Made by a program: the position numbers and the translations under genes
NCBI GenBank assembly: GCA_946811695.1
Contig: OX328131.1
Coordinates: forward strand, 9,415,152-9,479,151
DNA: 64,000 nucleotides
Source: Gonocerus acuteangulatus
Lineage: Eukaryota; Arthropoda; Insecta; Hemiptera; Coreidae
Direction: 5' to 3'
Shown here: positions 22,572 through 35,800 of the stretch, in pieces
Numbering within the stretch: the stretch's first letter is position 1
Layout: every line of letters starts with the position of its first letter
Notes under the pieces: model-generated
Told to the model about the DNA's origin: nothing
The model's database searches: none
What the model saw: the letters and a program-made list of their open reading frames with translations, nothing else

Positions 22572-22945
22572 TTTGTTGAGAGGAGATCGTTGACCGTTGA
22601 TGATGCAAGGTAGGGATTGTCCGGGTTAGGTCACTGCTACTTAATAATACATACCCCATATGTGTATGTATGTGGGCATATATATGTAGATATGTGTGCG
22701 TGTATATGTGTATGTGTATATGCATATATATAAATATATATATATTATATATGTATATATATATATATATATATATGTTAGGTATATTTACATAGATATG
22801 TGCATATATTAGTGTTAAATATGTCCTACTTGTATTTACAGCCCTGATGAAGGCTTGAAGTTCAAGCCGAAACGTCGGCAAAATAAAACCATTTTTACGA
22901 TAAAATGTAGTTTTATTAAGTAGCAGTGACCGAACCCTGACAGTT
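22572..22945 (+). mobile_element. Palindromic Penelope-like element, copy 2, nested in TIR-B
   Basis: The left arm (TGATGCAAGGTAGGGATTGT, GGTTAGGTCACTGCTACTTA) is inverted to the right arm (TTAAGTAGCAGTGACCGAAC). A (TA)n-rich centre leads to the hammerhead-like motif at 22844-22876. The junction motif AGTTATATTTTG at the right resembles AGTTATTATTTTG at the left, a possible imperfect target duplication. Confidence 0.65.
22844..22876 (+). ncRNA. Hammerhead-ribozyme-like motif, copy 2
   Basis: Same core as copy 1 (CTGATGA, GGCTTG/CAAGCC hairpin, GAAACGTC), with the flanks AAAATAAAACCATTTTTA also conserved. Confidence 0.55.
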
Positions 22946-24141
22946 ATATTTTGGTTCCACCAGTCTTGAAAGGTAGGATATACAATCTTACCTGGAAGGG
23001 TCGGCATCACTAGAAACCGTCCCGCTAGTTACAAGGTCTTGGAATCTTGGAACTCTATATTTCTAACAATAAATTGTTTTTGTTATTTTACTTAACCTGT
23101 TTTATTTTCGAATACATTATCCAACTATAAGCAATTAAAAAATAACAAGGAATAAAATACAGACAAAAAGAACACTTCGAATAAGCGAAATCAATTACTT
23201 TAAAGCTTTAAGCTCTTATTTCTCCGATTGACATCGCCTAATCAAAACTTTCATTAGAACCTTTTATGTAGAGCATTTAATAAGCTTTCTAATGGTATTC
23301 TTCCGTTTAGCAAAATTCTCAACAGTTTTCGAGATATTAATGAAAGTTCCCAAAATTTATATTATTTCTAGCAACAGAAAATTGGCCTCATTTTTCATAT
23401 CCTGTTTTACACACAAAAGTTTCGCAACATAAGAAATTACAAAAATAAAAAGCAATAAAAAACGAAGGGAATGAGACAAAAATTACAACAAGAACGACAA
23501 AAACCCGTTCATAAGAAAAAAAACAGACGTATTTGAAGTTTTAAGCACTTATTTCTCCGATTGACATAACCTAATCAAAAATAGTTTTAAAATCTTTTTT
23601 GTAGAGAATTTAGTAAGCTTTCAAATAGTTTCTATCCACTTACCACGATTTCCCAACCGTGTTCGAGATATTAATGAAAGTATACGAACTTCCCAAAACT
23701 TTTCATGTCTGTTCATAAAATATTTTATTCTAACCCTTCCTTAACTCCAAACGTAACAAAACTTTCAACATATTAGTTCTAATGAAAGTAGAACATGCAG
23801 ATAAAGTTTCAACTGAATCCCGTAATTCTAAGTACCCAAACCAAAAACGGTATTCAAAAACTATTTTTCAAATGTTCTCGAAAACGGTTAAAGCGATCGC
23901 CTTCAAAACGGTTTCATTCGTTTTCCTAGCCCAGGAATCATATAAAACGAGTACTTACAAGCTTATGAACTCAAAAACGTAAGCGTTACGATTTTTTTTG
24001 CGCGAATTTCGCCCCAAACGCCATCTTCCAGTAGGCGGATTTTGCTGGTTAACGAACTAGGCCTTTCAAATTGGACGAAGGATTTTTGTACCAAATTTCA
24101 TCAAAATCGGACCATTCGTCTTCTATCTAGAGAGCGAACAG

Positions 24142-24228
<87 letters not shown>

Positions 24229-24485
24229 AATTTGAACCACCATTATTTTCGGTCTCTAGGGGTTCTGAAACGCGAAATTTTCTAGTCGGCACTTCCGGAT
24301 TGTTTCATTGTATCAACCCTATAAGCGGGGTTCCTCCCTATGGGGGAGGGAGGAACCGCGCTAAAAGTATTTCATGATAGGTCTAAGGAAAAATATAACT
24401 GCTTCTATTTCAAACTTTACAAATGACACTGGGGATTAGTGTCGAATCCGCGCTAAGAAGATGCAGTTCCTGCGAGTCGGACGTT

Positions 24486-24880
24486 TTTCACTTAAATACA
24501 ATTTAATTGAGAAGTAATCCAGCGTGATGATGTTGCGGTCTTGAATGCGGCTTGGACATCCAGAGGTAGATTGTACATCCGAACGAAGTTCAGCAAACAA
24601 AAACTTAACTTAAACTTCTTCAAGTTCTTTAAGAAAATTCTAAAAACCTAGAGGGAAATTGTTTTTGCAACTTTATCAAACCTCAGCAAAGTCAGATCAT
24701 CTTTCAGAACTTTAGAATGCTTTTAAGATATTCTTATATATCACAGAGGCTTTTATTCAGTTCTGGTCATTACTTAAGGGGCTTATCTTAAACCCAAACC
24801 AGAAAAATTGTCACATTTTATGGCTCCTTCTGGAAGAATATAACTCTATCAATTCTTGGGAAGGAAAAAATCCACTCCTA
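24486..24880. other. No gene seen
   Basis: AT-rich; no recognised motif apart from loose similarity to the arms of the following fold-back. Confidence 0.3.
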
Positions 24881-24884
24881 TGTC

Positions 24885-25400
24885 TTCATACCTATCAGAA
24901 AATGCTTTCTGGAGGAACTGGAACTAAAACACCTGCTAAAACTACGTTTTTCAAACTCCAAATCCCGGTAACTTATCAACATGTGGTGTTATAAAATGAA
25001 ACCACAAATTTTACATCATGGCATCTGGAGATTCGTTTGTTCTATCGTTAATAATTATTAAAGATAGAACAAAACGAACACAGGAAAAACACTAATTATA
25101 ATTAGTGTTTTTCCTGTGTTGATCAAGGCTCACTGTGGTGATTCAATTATACTAATGTTGTAATTGAAAAGCCGCAAAAACACTGATTATTAAAGATAGA
25201 CCCTACGAATCTCCGTATCTCGTGATGGAAGATTCCTTGGTACCAAAATGTGCAGAACTTAGTGGCCTATAACTTTTAATAGAGGTTTATTTCTCTAATA
25301 CCAGTAGTTCAGAACTTATCGGCATTTAAAGCTTAAAAAACGTGGTTTTAGCAGGCTATAAAGCTCCAGCACTTCCAGACACCTGTTGATAGGAACGTTT
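24885..25400. mobile_element. Imperfect fold-back element around a perfect 44-bp palindrome
   Basis: 25077-25120 is a perfect palindrome with no loop (AACACAGGAAAAACACTAAT and its complement). Outer arms also pair imperfectly: CCTGCTAAAACTACGTTTTT near 24935 with AAAAACGTGGTTTTAGCAGG near 25335, and GGAGATTCGT with ACGAATCTCC. No coding capacity. Confidence 0.75.
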
Positions 25401-25455
25401 TTGCATAAGATCGTGTTTCCTATAAGTACCTTGAAGCATAAAAATTACTTTGTGG

Positions 25456-25458
<3 letters not shown>

Positions 25459-25509
<51 letters not shown>

Positions 25510-25523
25510 TATATACATATATG

Positions 25524-25569
<46 letters not shown>

Positions 25570-25602
25570 CATATATATATATATACATATATATATATAT
25601 GT
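25459..25602. repeat. (TA)n / (TACATA)n microsatellite
   Basis: About 140 bp of TA repeats with interspersed TACATATA, followed by a T tract. Open frames on both strands here are artefacts. Confidence 0.95.
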
Positions 25603-25758
25603 TTTTTTTTTTTTATTAGTTTCCTCTCTGCAGTAACCCTGCAAAAAAGCCGTTTATTTTGTGCTACACGTTCCAATACACAATGTATATAACATGTATT
25701 TTATATAATTTTGTCTTTAGATACAGTACTTTAATGATTTAACATTAAATAGTTAATA

Positions 25759-25964
25759 ACTAAATTTAATTTTTTTTTTTTTTTTATTTATTTTTTTACG
25801 GCACATCTACAAATCTTGGTTATTAGCGCCGACATCCAGGGACCAGCCAGGAATGTTCTCAGCGAGCCCTAAGATAAGAAAATTTCTGGCGCCAGTGGGG
25901 ATCGAACCCACCATCTCTAGCGCGCTAGCCACTACTAGACCACGGGAGACCCCACTAAATTTAA
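25759..25964 (-). mobile_element. SINE-A copy with 11-bp TSD
   Basis: A tRNA-like head (GTGGTCTAGTAGTGGCTAGC, B-box GGTTCGATCCC) and body (GGCGCTAATAACCAAGATTT) run on the minus strand, ending in an A tract (T tract on plus) at 25770-25797. The repeat actaaatttaa lies at 25759-25769 and 25954-25964. Confidence 0.88.
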
Positions 25965-26157
25965 ATAATTAAAAAATAAATATACATAAAATAAATATAA
26001 TTTTATATATTTGCATAATTATATAATTTTTTTGTTTACATTTTGTTATTTCAATAGTTTTTGGAGGCATCGATCGTCTTAGGGTCAGGCATGCTCTCTT
26101 ACAAAACTCTCTGAAGCTTAAATAGTGTTTATCAAACAGCTCTTTTTCTGATATTGG

Positions 26158-26345
26158 CTAGTTTTTTATATTCTTTTGAATTGTTTTTCTCTCTTCTATG
26201 AGTAACTTACATTTGTATATAAGGTGCTGTGTTGTTTGTGGTGTCCTGTTGTCGCAAGGGCATGCCGAGCTGATAGTTATATTTAGCTTGGGTAAGTATG
26301 TGTTTATCGTTCCGTGTCCAGTTAGCATATATATAATATATGAAA
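26158..26345 (-). pseudogene. LINE C-terminal fragment (R1-like)
   Basis: The minus strand reads LTGHGTINTYLPKLNITISS then ACPCDNRTPQTTQHLIYKC. The CxC...HLIYKC arrangement and LTGHG opening are typical of the zinc-knuckle tail of R1/Jockey-type LINEs. A truncated SINE interrupts it upstream. Confidence 0.75.
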
Positions 26346-26346
26346 T

Positions 26347-26483
26347 AATAACCACTGTACACGTGCTGTTGGCATTATAGAAAAAGGTGGCAACCTGTAG
26401 ATAGCCCGGCGTTAATAGCTCTAAAGGTTATACGTCGTTAAACACGCACAACAAAAATAAATAAAAAAAAAATAACCACTGTA
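26347..26483 (+). mobile_element. 5'-truncated 5S-type SINE with 13-bp TSD
   Basis: The body CGTGCTGTTGGCATTATAG, GGTGGCAACCTGTAGATAGC and GGCGTTAATAGC matches the 3' part of the 5S-headed SINE at 33031. The tail is AAAAATAAATAAAA. The repeat aataaccactgta flanks it at 26347-26359 and 26471-26483. It sits inside the LINE fragment. Confidence 0.85.
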
Positions 26484-26879
26484 ATATTCTCTTTAAGAAA
26501 GATTGGAAGGCCTTCCCTAAACCACACCTCTAGACCGGCAAATCAGTGCTGTTATGCGGAATTGCATCTCACCAAATCAAGTATTCGTCAGTGGTCAGCG
26601 GAAGTTAACTATTCCTGTAGATAACTACATTTTCAACAACTGGTAACTAGTAGTCGAGTAGTCTCACTAGGTACTACAATCTCATAATTATTATTTATTT
26701 GGGAACAAAAACTTTTTTTTTACAACTTGAATTTAGTGACTTATTTGTTTTACCTGTGACCTATTAGTAAGTGAAAAAATAGTTACTAGCAGTAATGAGA
26801 TCATGCAGTTAACTACGCATGTGTTTTATTTGAGGGAGAGCGAGGCAAGAAAAAAATGATAGAGAGGTGAGGGAGATAG
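26484..26879. other. No gene seen
   Basis: No recognised coding or repeat feature. Confidence 0.3.
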
Positions 26880-27839
<960 letters not shown>

Positions 27840-27936
27840 AATGGATTTGTGGAGTGTGAGCAAGAGTGCCCAAGCCCCGAAGGTTGCCACATGTTGCTTG
27901 GACCACCGCCTGGAGGGTGTTGCAAGAAATGCAAAG
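27840..27936 (+). CDS. cv-2: cv-2 exon: second half of VWC domain CR1
   Basis: The acceptor TTGCAG ends at 27839 and the donor GT is at 27937. It enters in phase 0 and leaves in phase 1. The 32 complete codons begin [11 protein letters not shown] and end [10 protein letters not shown], the C-terminal half of a VWC repeat with the CC..C ending. In vertebrate Cv2 the first VWC module is the main BMP-binding one. The upstream half must come from another exon ending at a phase-0 donor; I did not find it. The exon cannot be initial because it lacks a start and a signal peptide. Confidence 0.88.
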
Positions 27937-28858
27937 GTATTATATGTACATTTCTTAGTCAATCATATATGTTTAACATGATATATTTTATTGGGAGTCC
28001 TGGTGGCCGTGAGTGTTAAGGCGTGAGCACTTAATAATCTGGTCGTGGGTTCGATTCCCACTATTGGGTGGTGGATTTTCTGTAGAAAAAAGAAAAGACA
28101 TCGACCCTATCCTGGCTACAAAAGGGTGGTAACTTATAAATAACCCGTCCTAAAATTCTTAATGGACGTTAAAATTTAAATAAATAAATAATAGAAGTTG
28201 TTTTCATTTTGTTTTAAATAGCCTGAAGTTGTAGTTGTAAACTCATTTTTTCTCCATTATAGTTCTTAAATAAACACTATTTATTTAAAATAAAATACAT
28301 ACATACCTATTATTTTACCCTTGTTCTGTATCAAAGTATGCAATAAACTAATTAGTAAATTAAAAACTAAAACTAAACTAAAATCATAAATTAAGGTCAC
28401 TTTTGCTTAAACTGAACTAATTACCCTACTAAAAAAAAAAATACTAAGACTAAAAATGATACAAATCTAAAACTAAAGTACAACTAAAACTAAAAATATA
28501 AGGTGAGTTTATCGAGCTTTTGAGCTTAGAAGGTTCATCTTTTGAGCTCGCCTATCTTTTTTGTGGGTCCATCTTTTCATTTATATTCTAGTCAATTCAT
28601 CCTAAGTTTTAGAATAAGTTTATTTTTCATCAGAGATAATTGAAGTGGCGCGGCAAAATAATGTCAAGCAACATTTTTAACAATACTTAACTGTTGGGGT
28701 CTCCCGTGGTCTAATGGCTAGCGCCTTGGATTCATAAGCGGGAGATGGTGGGTTCGATTCCCAACCTCCGGCAGGAATTTTATCATCCCACGGCTCGCTG
28801 GTAAAATTCCTCGCTGCACCCTGGATGTCGGCGCTAATGACCTAGATGTAGATGCGCC

Positions 28859-28894
<36 letters not shown>

Positions 28895-30372
28895 TAACTG
28901 TATGTGCTATATGTTGGATATTATGTGGGGCTATCAGTCTATGATGTAAATGCTACTAAAATATGACTACAAGCTCTGTATGCTACTTAATCTTGTTGCC
29001 CCTAACCATTTCATCTGATAGTCCCACATAATATCCAACATATAGCAGCTACAGTTAAGTTTTGTTAAAAATGTCGCTTGGCACTATTTTGTCCCGACCC
29101 CTTAATTATATTGCTATCTTTTCAATGTTTCTGTGCCCATGCCTTAGGTTGCCTTCACGAAGGCGTGGAACGTGAAAGCGGCGAGGAGTGGAGAGATCCC
29201 GACAACCCTTGTAGGCTGTACTTCTGCAAAGCTGGTGTTGTTACAGAAACGGAGGAACAGTGCTACGCTCCTTGCCACAACCCTCTGCCTCCGAGGAGGG
29301 GACTGTGCTGTCCCACATGTCCAGGTAAAATAGGTACAAATAACAAAATAATATATATGTACAATTTAAATGAATATTGTAATTAAGATTTATTATTATT
29401 ATTCTTATAATGGTGCGGCATGTCCGCGAGAAGTATTATAAGGACCCGTATTCATTTGGACCCCGAGTAAGTGAATAAAGATGAAAGAAAAGGTTTGATA
29501 ATCAAAAACACTGAGTCTGCACGCGACGCACAGTGAGGCCAAACGACAATTTGTGAGGCCAAACGACGCAAAGTGAGGCCAAACGACAATTTGTGTTTCA
29601 AAAAAGGCTACAGCCTCTAAATCTTAAAATTAAATCTAAATCTCTCTAATCCAATTTCAAAGCATTTTTTTTTTTTTTTTTTTTTTAAATGAAAGGTAAT
29701 AAAATTTAGGACAGCTTTGTCTAGCCAGATTTTTCTTTTTTGTTTCACTAGTTTATTAAATTACGTGTAAATAATTCACGAACTTTTACAATTGAACGTA
29801 AAATGATATTTCATTTCAACATAAATACGCTTTAGCGATGACCAAACTGAAAATAAAACGTTCCAAAAAAAAAGTTACAAAAAAGTGTTACAAAAACTTT
29901 ACACAAAAAATTGTTCGCTGGCGTTCGTGCTGGCGGAGTGGCCATGTACGAAAAATGAATGAATGAATGAATATATGTTTAGTGCTTTTAAGTAAAAAAC
30001 TTGGTACTTAGAATTAAATTTCACTTTCCATAGTAATACAACAAATAAAAATAATACATAACATTAAAATAACAAAAATCCTTTTATGTAAAAACAAATA
30101 ATACATGATGCTTGTAAAATAATAATAAATAATAAAAAGTAGGCATCAAAATTAGGTGTCTTTAAAGAGAGCACTTTGAAGGTTGGCACTGATTTCAGCC
30201 TAGAAGAGTCTTCCTAGCTTGCAGGCATCGAAGGGTCTAGTGACTAAAGGCATTTAGCTGGTCTTGGGTGTGGGGGGATAAGACTTTGAAGGTTGGCACT
30301 AATTTCAGCCTGTAACCTGTATCAAATTACATGATGCAATTGAATATGTAGATTGTGATATTTCTTTAAACA

Positions 30373-30428
<56 letters not shown>

Positions 30429-32834
30429 GCCTAGAAGAGTCTTCCTAGCTTGCAGACATCGAAGGGTCTGGTGACTAGAGGCATTTAGCGGGTCTTGGGT
30501 GTTGGGGGATAAGACTTTGAAGGTTGGCACTGATTTCAGCCTAGAAGAGTCTTCCTAGCTTGCAGACATCGGAGGGTCTGGTGACTAAAGGCATTTAGCT
30601 GGTCTTGGGTGTTGGGGGATAAGACTTTGAAGGTTGGCACTGATTTCAGCCTAGAAGAGTCTTCCTAGCTTGCAGACATCGGAGGGTCTGGTGACTAAAG
30701 GCATTTAGCTGGTCTTGGGTGTTGGGGGATAAGACTTTGAAGGTTGGCACTAATTTCAGCCTAGAAGAGTCTTCCTAGCTTGCAGACATCGAAGAGTCTG
30801 GTGACTAAAGGCATTTAGCTGGTCTTGGGTGTTGGGTGATAAGACATCAACAAGTTGGGTAGATGGTAATTCTTCATCTTTGGTGACGGTAATTGTCAGT
30901 GGTTTGAGAATCCTGCATTATGTAGGTGTTCTATTGTATTTTCTGCTCTGTTGCATAATGGGCATGTTTGATCTATGTTAAAGACGTAGCTATTGCCTTT
31001 GATGTATATTTTGGTATTCTTGGTGTTGGATGACCTGAGTTGGGCTAGGAGGCGAAGCTTTTCTATATGTATTGTTAGATATAAGTACTGCTCTCCTTCA
31101 AAGCTATATGAGCTAAGGTTCCTGACATACATGACTATAAGAGCTCTTTGTTACTGCCTCCACGTCCAGGGAAAAATAGTGGTTTTTGGATTTTTCTATA
31201 ATTTCACCCATCTGTTGCTTGGTCAATAGTATTTGTTTTTGCCATATGTCCTCACATCCAACATGTACGAAAAATAATACTGTATGTTATAGAGTAAATT
31301 ACATAGGTTTGACGGGTGGACCTAAAGCATATTTATGTACCTGAATTTGAGCAGAAGGCTCTAAACGATTTAGTTTTCTTTTAATCATCTAACTTAATAT
31401 CATTGAAATTAAACATTCAAATCATGATTAGACTTGGAAAAAATCAAAATCTAAATTAAAATCATTAAAAAATCATATTATTTCAATTAATCTTATTGTT
31501 GAATTAAGATAAATTTAAATTTTTTGAAGTTGGTTCAGTTCTTTTCCAAGTCTAATCAGGATTAGAATGTTTAACCCGTCTCTTATGGGCAGACGTGCTT
31601 TGCGTTTCCGCTTGCTGCGCTCGCTCAAGAAGATATCAAAACTCCAGTCAATCAAACTAGCTGAAATTATAAGAATTCCACATTTTAGCGAGTTCGATTG
31701 ATTAGAGTTTTGATATCTTCTTGAGTGAGCGGAAACGCATAGCGAGTAATTCTGAATAAATAACTGCTGGTAAATTTAAATAATTAGACTTCTTTATTAC
31801 GGACGTTTACATACCCGCGCATGCGCATTTTTACAATTATAGTTTTTCACGGTAGCTTTCCTAACCTGCATAACAGTTAACCTTCCTTAATAACTATTTG
31901 CTAGTTGAGAGCGACTTTTTTTTTTTTTTTTAACGTATTCATGTTTATTGCATCAAAATACCTCATAGATCGGGTTCCCAGGAGCCTAAACTTCACAATT
32001 ACCGATTTATTAAATCCTTCATTTTGAGTTACACGATGCTCCAACAGAATGCGTTCTTCTCAGGCTTCGATTTCTCCCCATGAAATAATTAAACGTTTCG
32101 TAATTTTCTAAGAATCTGTAACTGCATCATTTGTGCGGGTAATATTAGTTATTAGCCGACAATTTCCTTAGAATATGAGTTGTTTTTGTTTCTGTTTTAC
32201 ACCTTCTGATTACTCCAGACGACATTAATTACTGGACAATATACATATATTACATGAATAGATTACTATCATTGTATTAACATAAATTTAAATAATGTAA
32301 CTGTTTTATATTAAGTTAATTGTCTATTAAGCGTACTCATTATGTGTTTTCTAGCCTGCTTTCTAATAATCCGTGCAACACGCAAGCTGATACATCGGTG
32401 TGCCGTGCATTCTGGAAGACCGGTGCAACATGCATGCTGCTATGTCGGTGTAACTAGTATGCTGTTGCATTGGTGCAACATGCCTCCTGCTAAATCGGTG
32501 CAGCATGCTTGCTGCTTTACCCATGCAGGATGCATGCTGCTAGATCGGTTTATCAATCATGTAGCTACGTCAGTGCAATATACATGCTGCCTCATCAGTG
32601 CAACATACATTCTGCCAGATCAGTACATTATACATGATGCTACATAGTTTCAACATGTGTGCTGCAACATCGGTTCAATGTGCGTGCTGCAACATCGGTG
32701 CAAGATGCGTGCTGCTTCATTGGTGCAACATACATCCAGCTAAATCGGTGCAGCATGCTTGCTGCTTCATCAATTTAGAAAACTGCTATATTCATAGAAC
32801 TGGTTAAGACAATATTCCCAAATATTGCTCTTTC

Positions 32835-32887
<53 letters not shown>

Positions 32888-35800
32888 CATGGCTATTAGA
32901 CCGATGGTGAGGGGGGAATATTCTAAACCAAAATTTCTAATATGCCCACACTTGCAGTAATTTTTATTTAAAAAAAAAAAAACAACTAAACAAAACTAAA
33001 AATTATTAACTGAAATAAGTTATGAGTTAGCCAACGGCCATAGCCACGTTTAATGCACCGGTTCCAACTTCGGTAGATCACCGAAGTTAAGTAATGTCGA
33101 GTGTGGCCAGTACCTGAATGGGTGACCGACCACGAGCTGTTGGTATTTTAGTAGGGTGGTAATTTGTAGATAGCCTGGCGTTAATAGACCAATATTTGAT
33201 ATGTCGTTAAACACGAAAAAAACAAAAGTTATGAGTTAGTTCATTAGACATATAAAATATCTTTTTTATTTTATTTGTAGGTATAGGTTATTTTAAGCAA
33301 ATTGTTCATGAATTCAGCCTTCACTGGCACCTTTGTGTGGAATGTGCTTAATTGTGCAGCTCCTGCGTGCCGAACTTTTTTTTTATCTAAATGCTGCTCT
33401 ATTTTAACTATATAAAGACAGTATATAGTACAGTCATGTAGTTCCCATATAGTCGAGTAATCCCGAAAAGAGCCGAACATTCCTCGTCCCCTAAAGGTCC
33501 CATAGCCTCGTCATGTTGTTTAGATCCCCGGGCAATGTCCAGCAATGGCTTCTGTTATCTCCCGACTCCAGGCCTGTCCGTTTAGCGACATCAATAATTC
33601 ACAGCGAACTACTAGATTTATCTCCACTCCAAAACCCGTTCTTCTTCCTCTTTTATCTCTGCTATCGTCCAGGCGGCAGTTTGATAGCAACGATTCCGTA
33701 TAATTAGCTTTTGGACCGAGCTTTTTCATTTTCGTCTAACTTGCTGCAAGGTTCAAACGCAAGAGGACATGGCTGCTTCCTTGAGCAGCCTACACACGGT
33801 CAGTTAGGCCTGAACAGTCCACCTAAACATGTATGTATTCCGCCAGTTCTGTCAGTAAGACTGTTCAGGCGGCCGGAATATATACACGTTCAGGCGACCG
33901 GCTTTCAGGCGGACTGTTCAGGCCTAACTGACAGGCTTGCCTGAATCGTGTGTAGCCTGCTCTAGGCGAGCATCAAACTAGTACTACTGTTGTGAGGGAC
34001 GGGGCTCATCTAGAAGAAGCAACTATTTGAGGAGGCTATCACTAATTTGATGTAGGTTACGAGCTACATCTAGAAGTAGATACTACAATGGGAACGAGGC
34101 TAATCTAGAAGTAGCTTCTATAGTTGGAGGTACTCACCTAAGTGTAGATAAAAAAGTTTGACCACAAATCAAGAAGTAGCGACTTCTGAGGACGGCGGGC
34201 CCACTCTAGAAATAGCTGCTCTAGTGGGACCAGGACTCACTTGTAGCGTCAATAGTGTGGGTGAGAAAAATCTAGAAGTAGCCTACTATTTATGGGTTGG
34301 GACTCATACAGACGTAGCGACTATTGTAAAGGCGAGGCGAATCTAGAAGTAGCTACTGTTGTGGGTGCATGACTAAACTAGAAGAAGCTAATATTGAGGT
34401 TACTAGGCTCTTCTACAAATAGGTACGATAGTGAGAACGAAGCGAGGCAAACCTAGAAGTAGCGACTATTGTAAGGACGAAGCGAATCTAGAAGTACCTA
34501 CTATTGTGGGCGCATGACTAAACTACAAGAAGCTAGTATGGAGGTTACTAGGCTCTTCTACAAATAGGTTCGGTATTGGGAACGGAACTTATCTAGAAGT
34601 AGATATTATTGTAGAATCGAGGCAAATCTAGAAGCAGCGACTATTGTAAGGGCGAGGCGAATCTAGAAGTAGCTACTATCCTAGAAGAGAGGCAAACCTA
34701 GAAGTACCTCCTATTGTGGGCGCATGGCTAAACTAGAAGAAGCTAGTATGGAGGTTACTAGGCTCTTCTACAAATAGGTACGTTAGTGGGAACGAGGCTT
34801 ATCTAGAAGTAGCTATTATTGTAGAAGCGAGGCAAACCTAGAAGTAGCGACTATTGTAAGGGCGAGGCGAATCGAGAAGTGCCTACTATTGTACAATGCG
34901 GGACTTATCTAGAAGCAGTTATTTCATTAATCATTTCCGCTCCTTGAATAGAGGAAAAGTTTTAATGAAGAAACTTCTTTCCCTCTCAATGAGATTTGTG
35001 AAGGTAAGGAGAAAAAAAGGAATCCTTTTCATTAGAAATCCCTCAAGTTGATTTGATTATTTCTAGTATTTCCTTAGAATATCCTGTGGTATCTGGAAAA
35101 TATCTTCAAACTGTATTTTTGTTCAAATAAATTGAGAAGTTTTGAAAGAAAACCTGATCAGTAACAAGAGACTCTCTCTTATTCCTCGGCAGGTCTGCTT
35201 CTGGCCACTCTACTGTATATAAAGCCTTGTTGCCACTACGCTGTCTTACAAGAGGACTATACAGCGGTAGGGTCACCGATTTGGTTTTTTCCGGTGATTC
35301 TAAAATAGTCGACACGTGTCCGAGCGTTCCGTCCAATGCGCCTTAGAAGCCGAGAAATAAAATAAAGTAGGTTGAAAATGCTTTATTTTATATATCGAGT
35401 TTAAAAAATGATATCGACATGATTCGCTCCCCAATTCATTTGTTTTATAAGTAGATTAAAGAATGAATACAATCATTAAACAATAATTTATATTTTCTCA
35501 AATAAATTCAAAAATATGCTCACGTTTTCAAATAAACTAGCATTATACATTTTTTTACACCAAAAATAATAGCGGAATTAAAGTCAGTACAACAAGAAAC
35601 CCTAATGTGGTAAATATCATCAAAATAAAAAAATAACTATTTTTTCCCGTCTTGATTGCTCGGACACGTGTCAATTATTTTTCGATGCAGAATCACCAGA
35701 AATAAATGGGCCAAATCGGTGACCCCACCACTGTATATTCCCCTTGTAAGTTGTCACTAAACACTTGTTGGGCTCCGTAGAAGGTAGAAAACGCTGCATA

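Larger units (their letters stand above)
22479..24485. mobile_element. TIR-B DNA transposon, non-autonomous, about 2.0 kb, with nested insertions
   Basis: The ends are inverted over about 90 bp: GTCCGACTCGCAGGAACTGC at 22485 and its complement near 24480, both continuing into TTAGCGCGG and then ATAGAAGCAGTTAT. Inside are a palindromic hammerhead-bearing element (22572-22945), FDLI-type repeated A/T-rich blocks, and two (TA)n tracts at 24146-24226. No intact transposase frame. Confidence 0.75.

Noticed and set aside
25356..25692. Tyr/Ile-repeat proteins on both strands
   Set aside because: They translate a (TA)n microsatellite. The same holds for frames at 21063-21444, 22531-23010, 24042-24377, 39087-39332, 41380-41628 and 50454-50963.
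33031..33145. 5S rRNA gene
   Set aside because: Diverged, single, followed by a SINE body and bounded by a target duplication; so a 5S-derived SINE.
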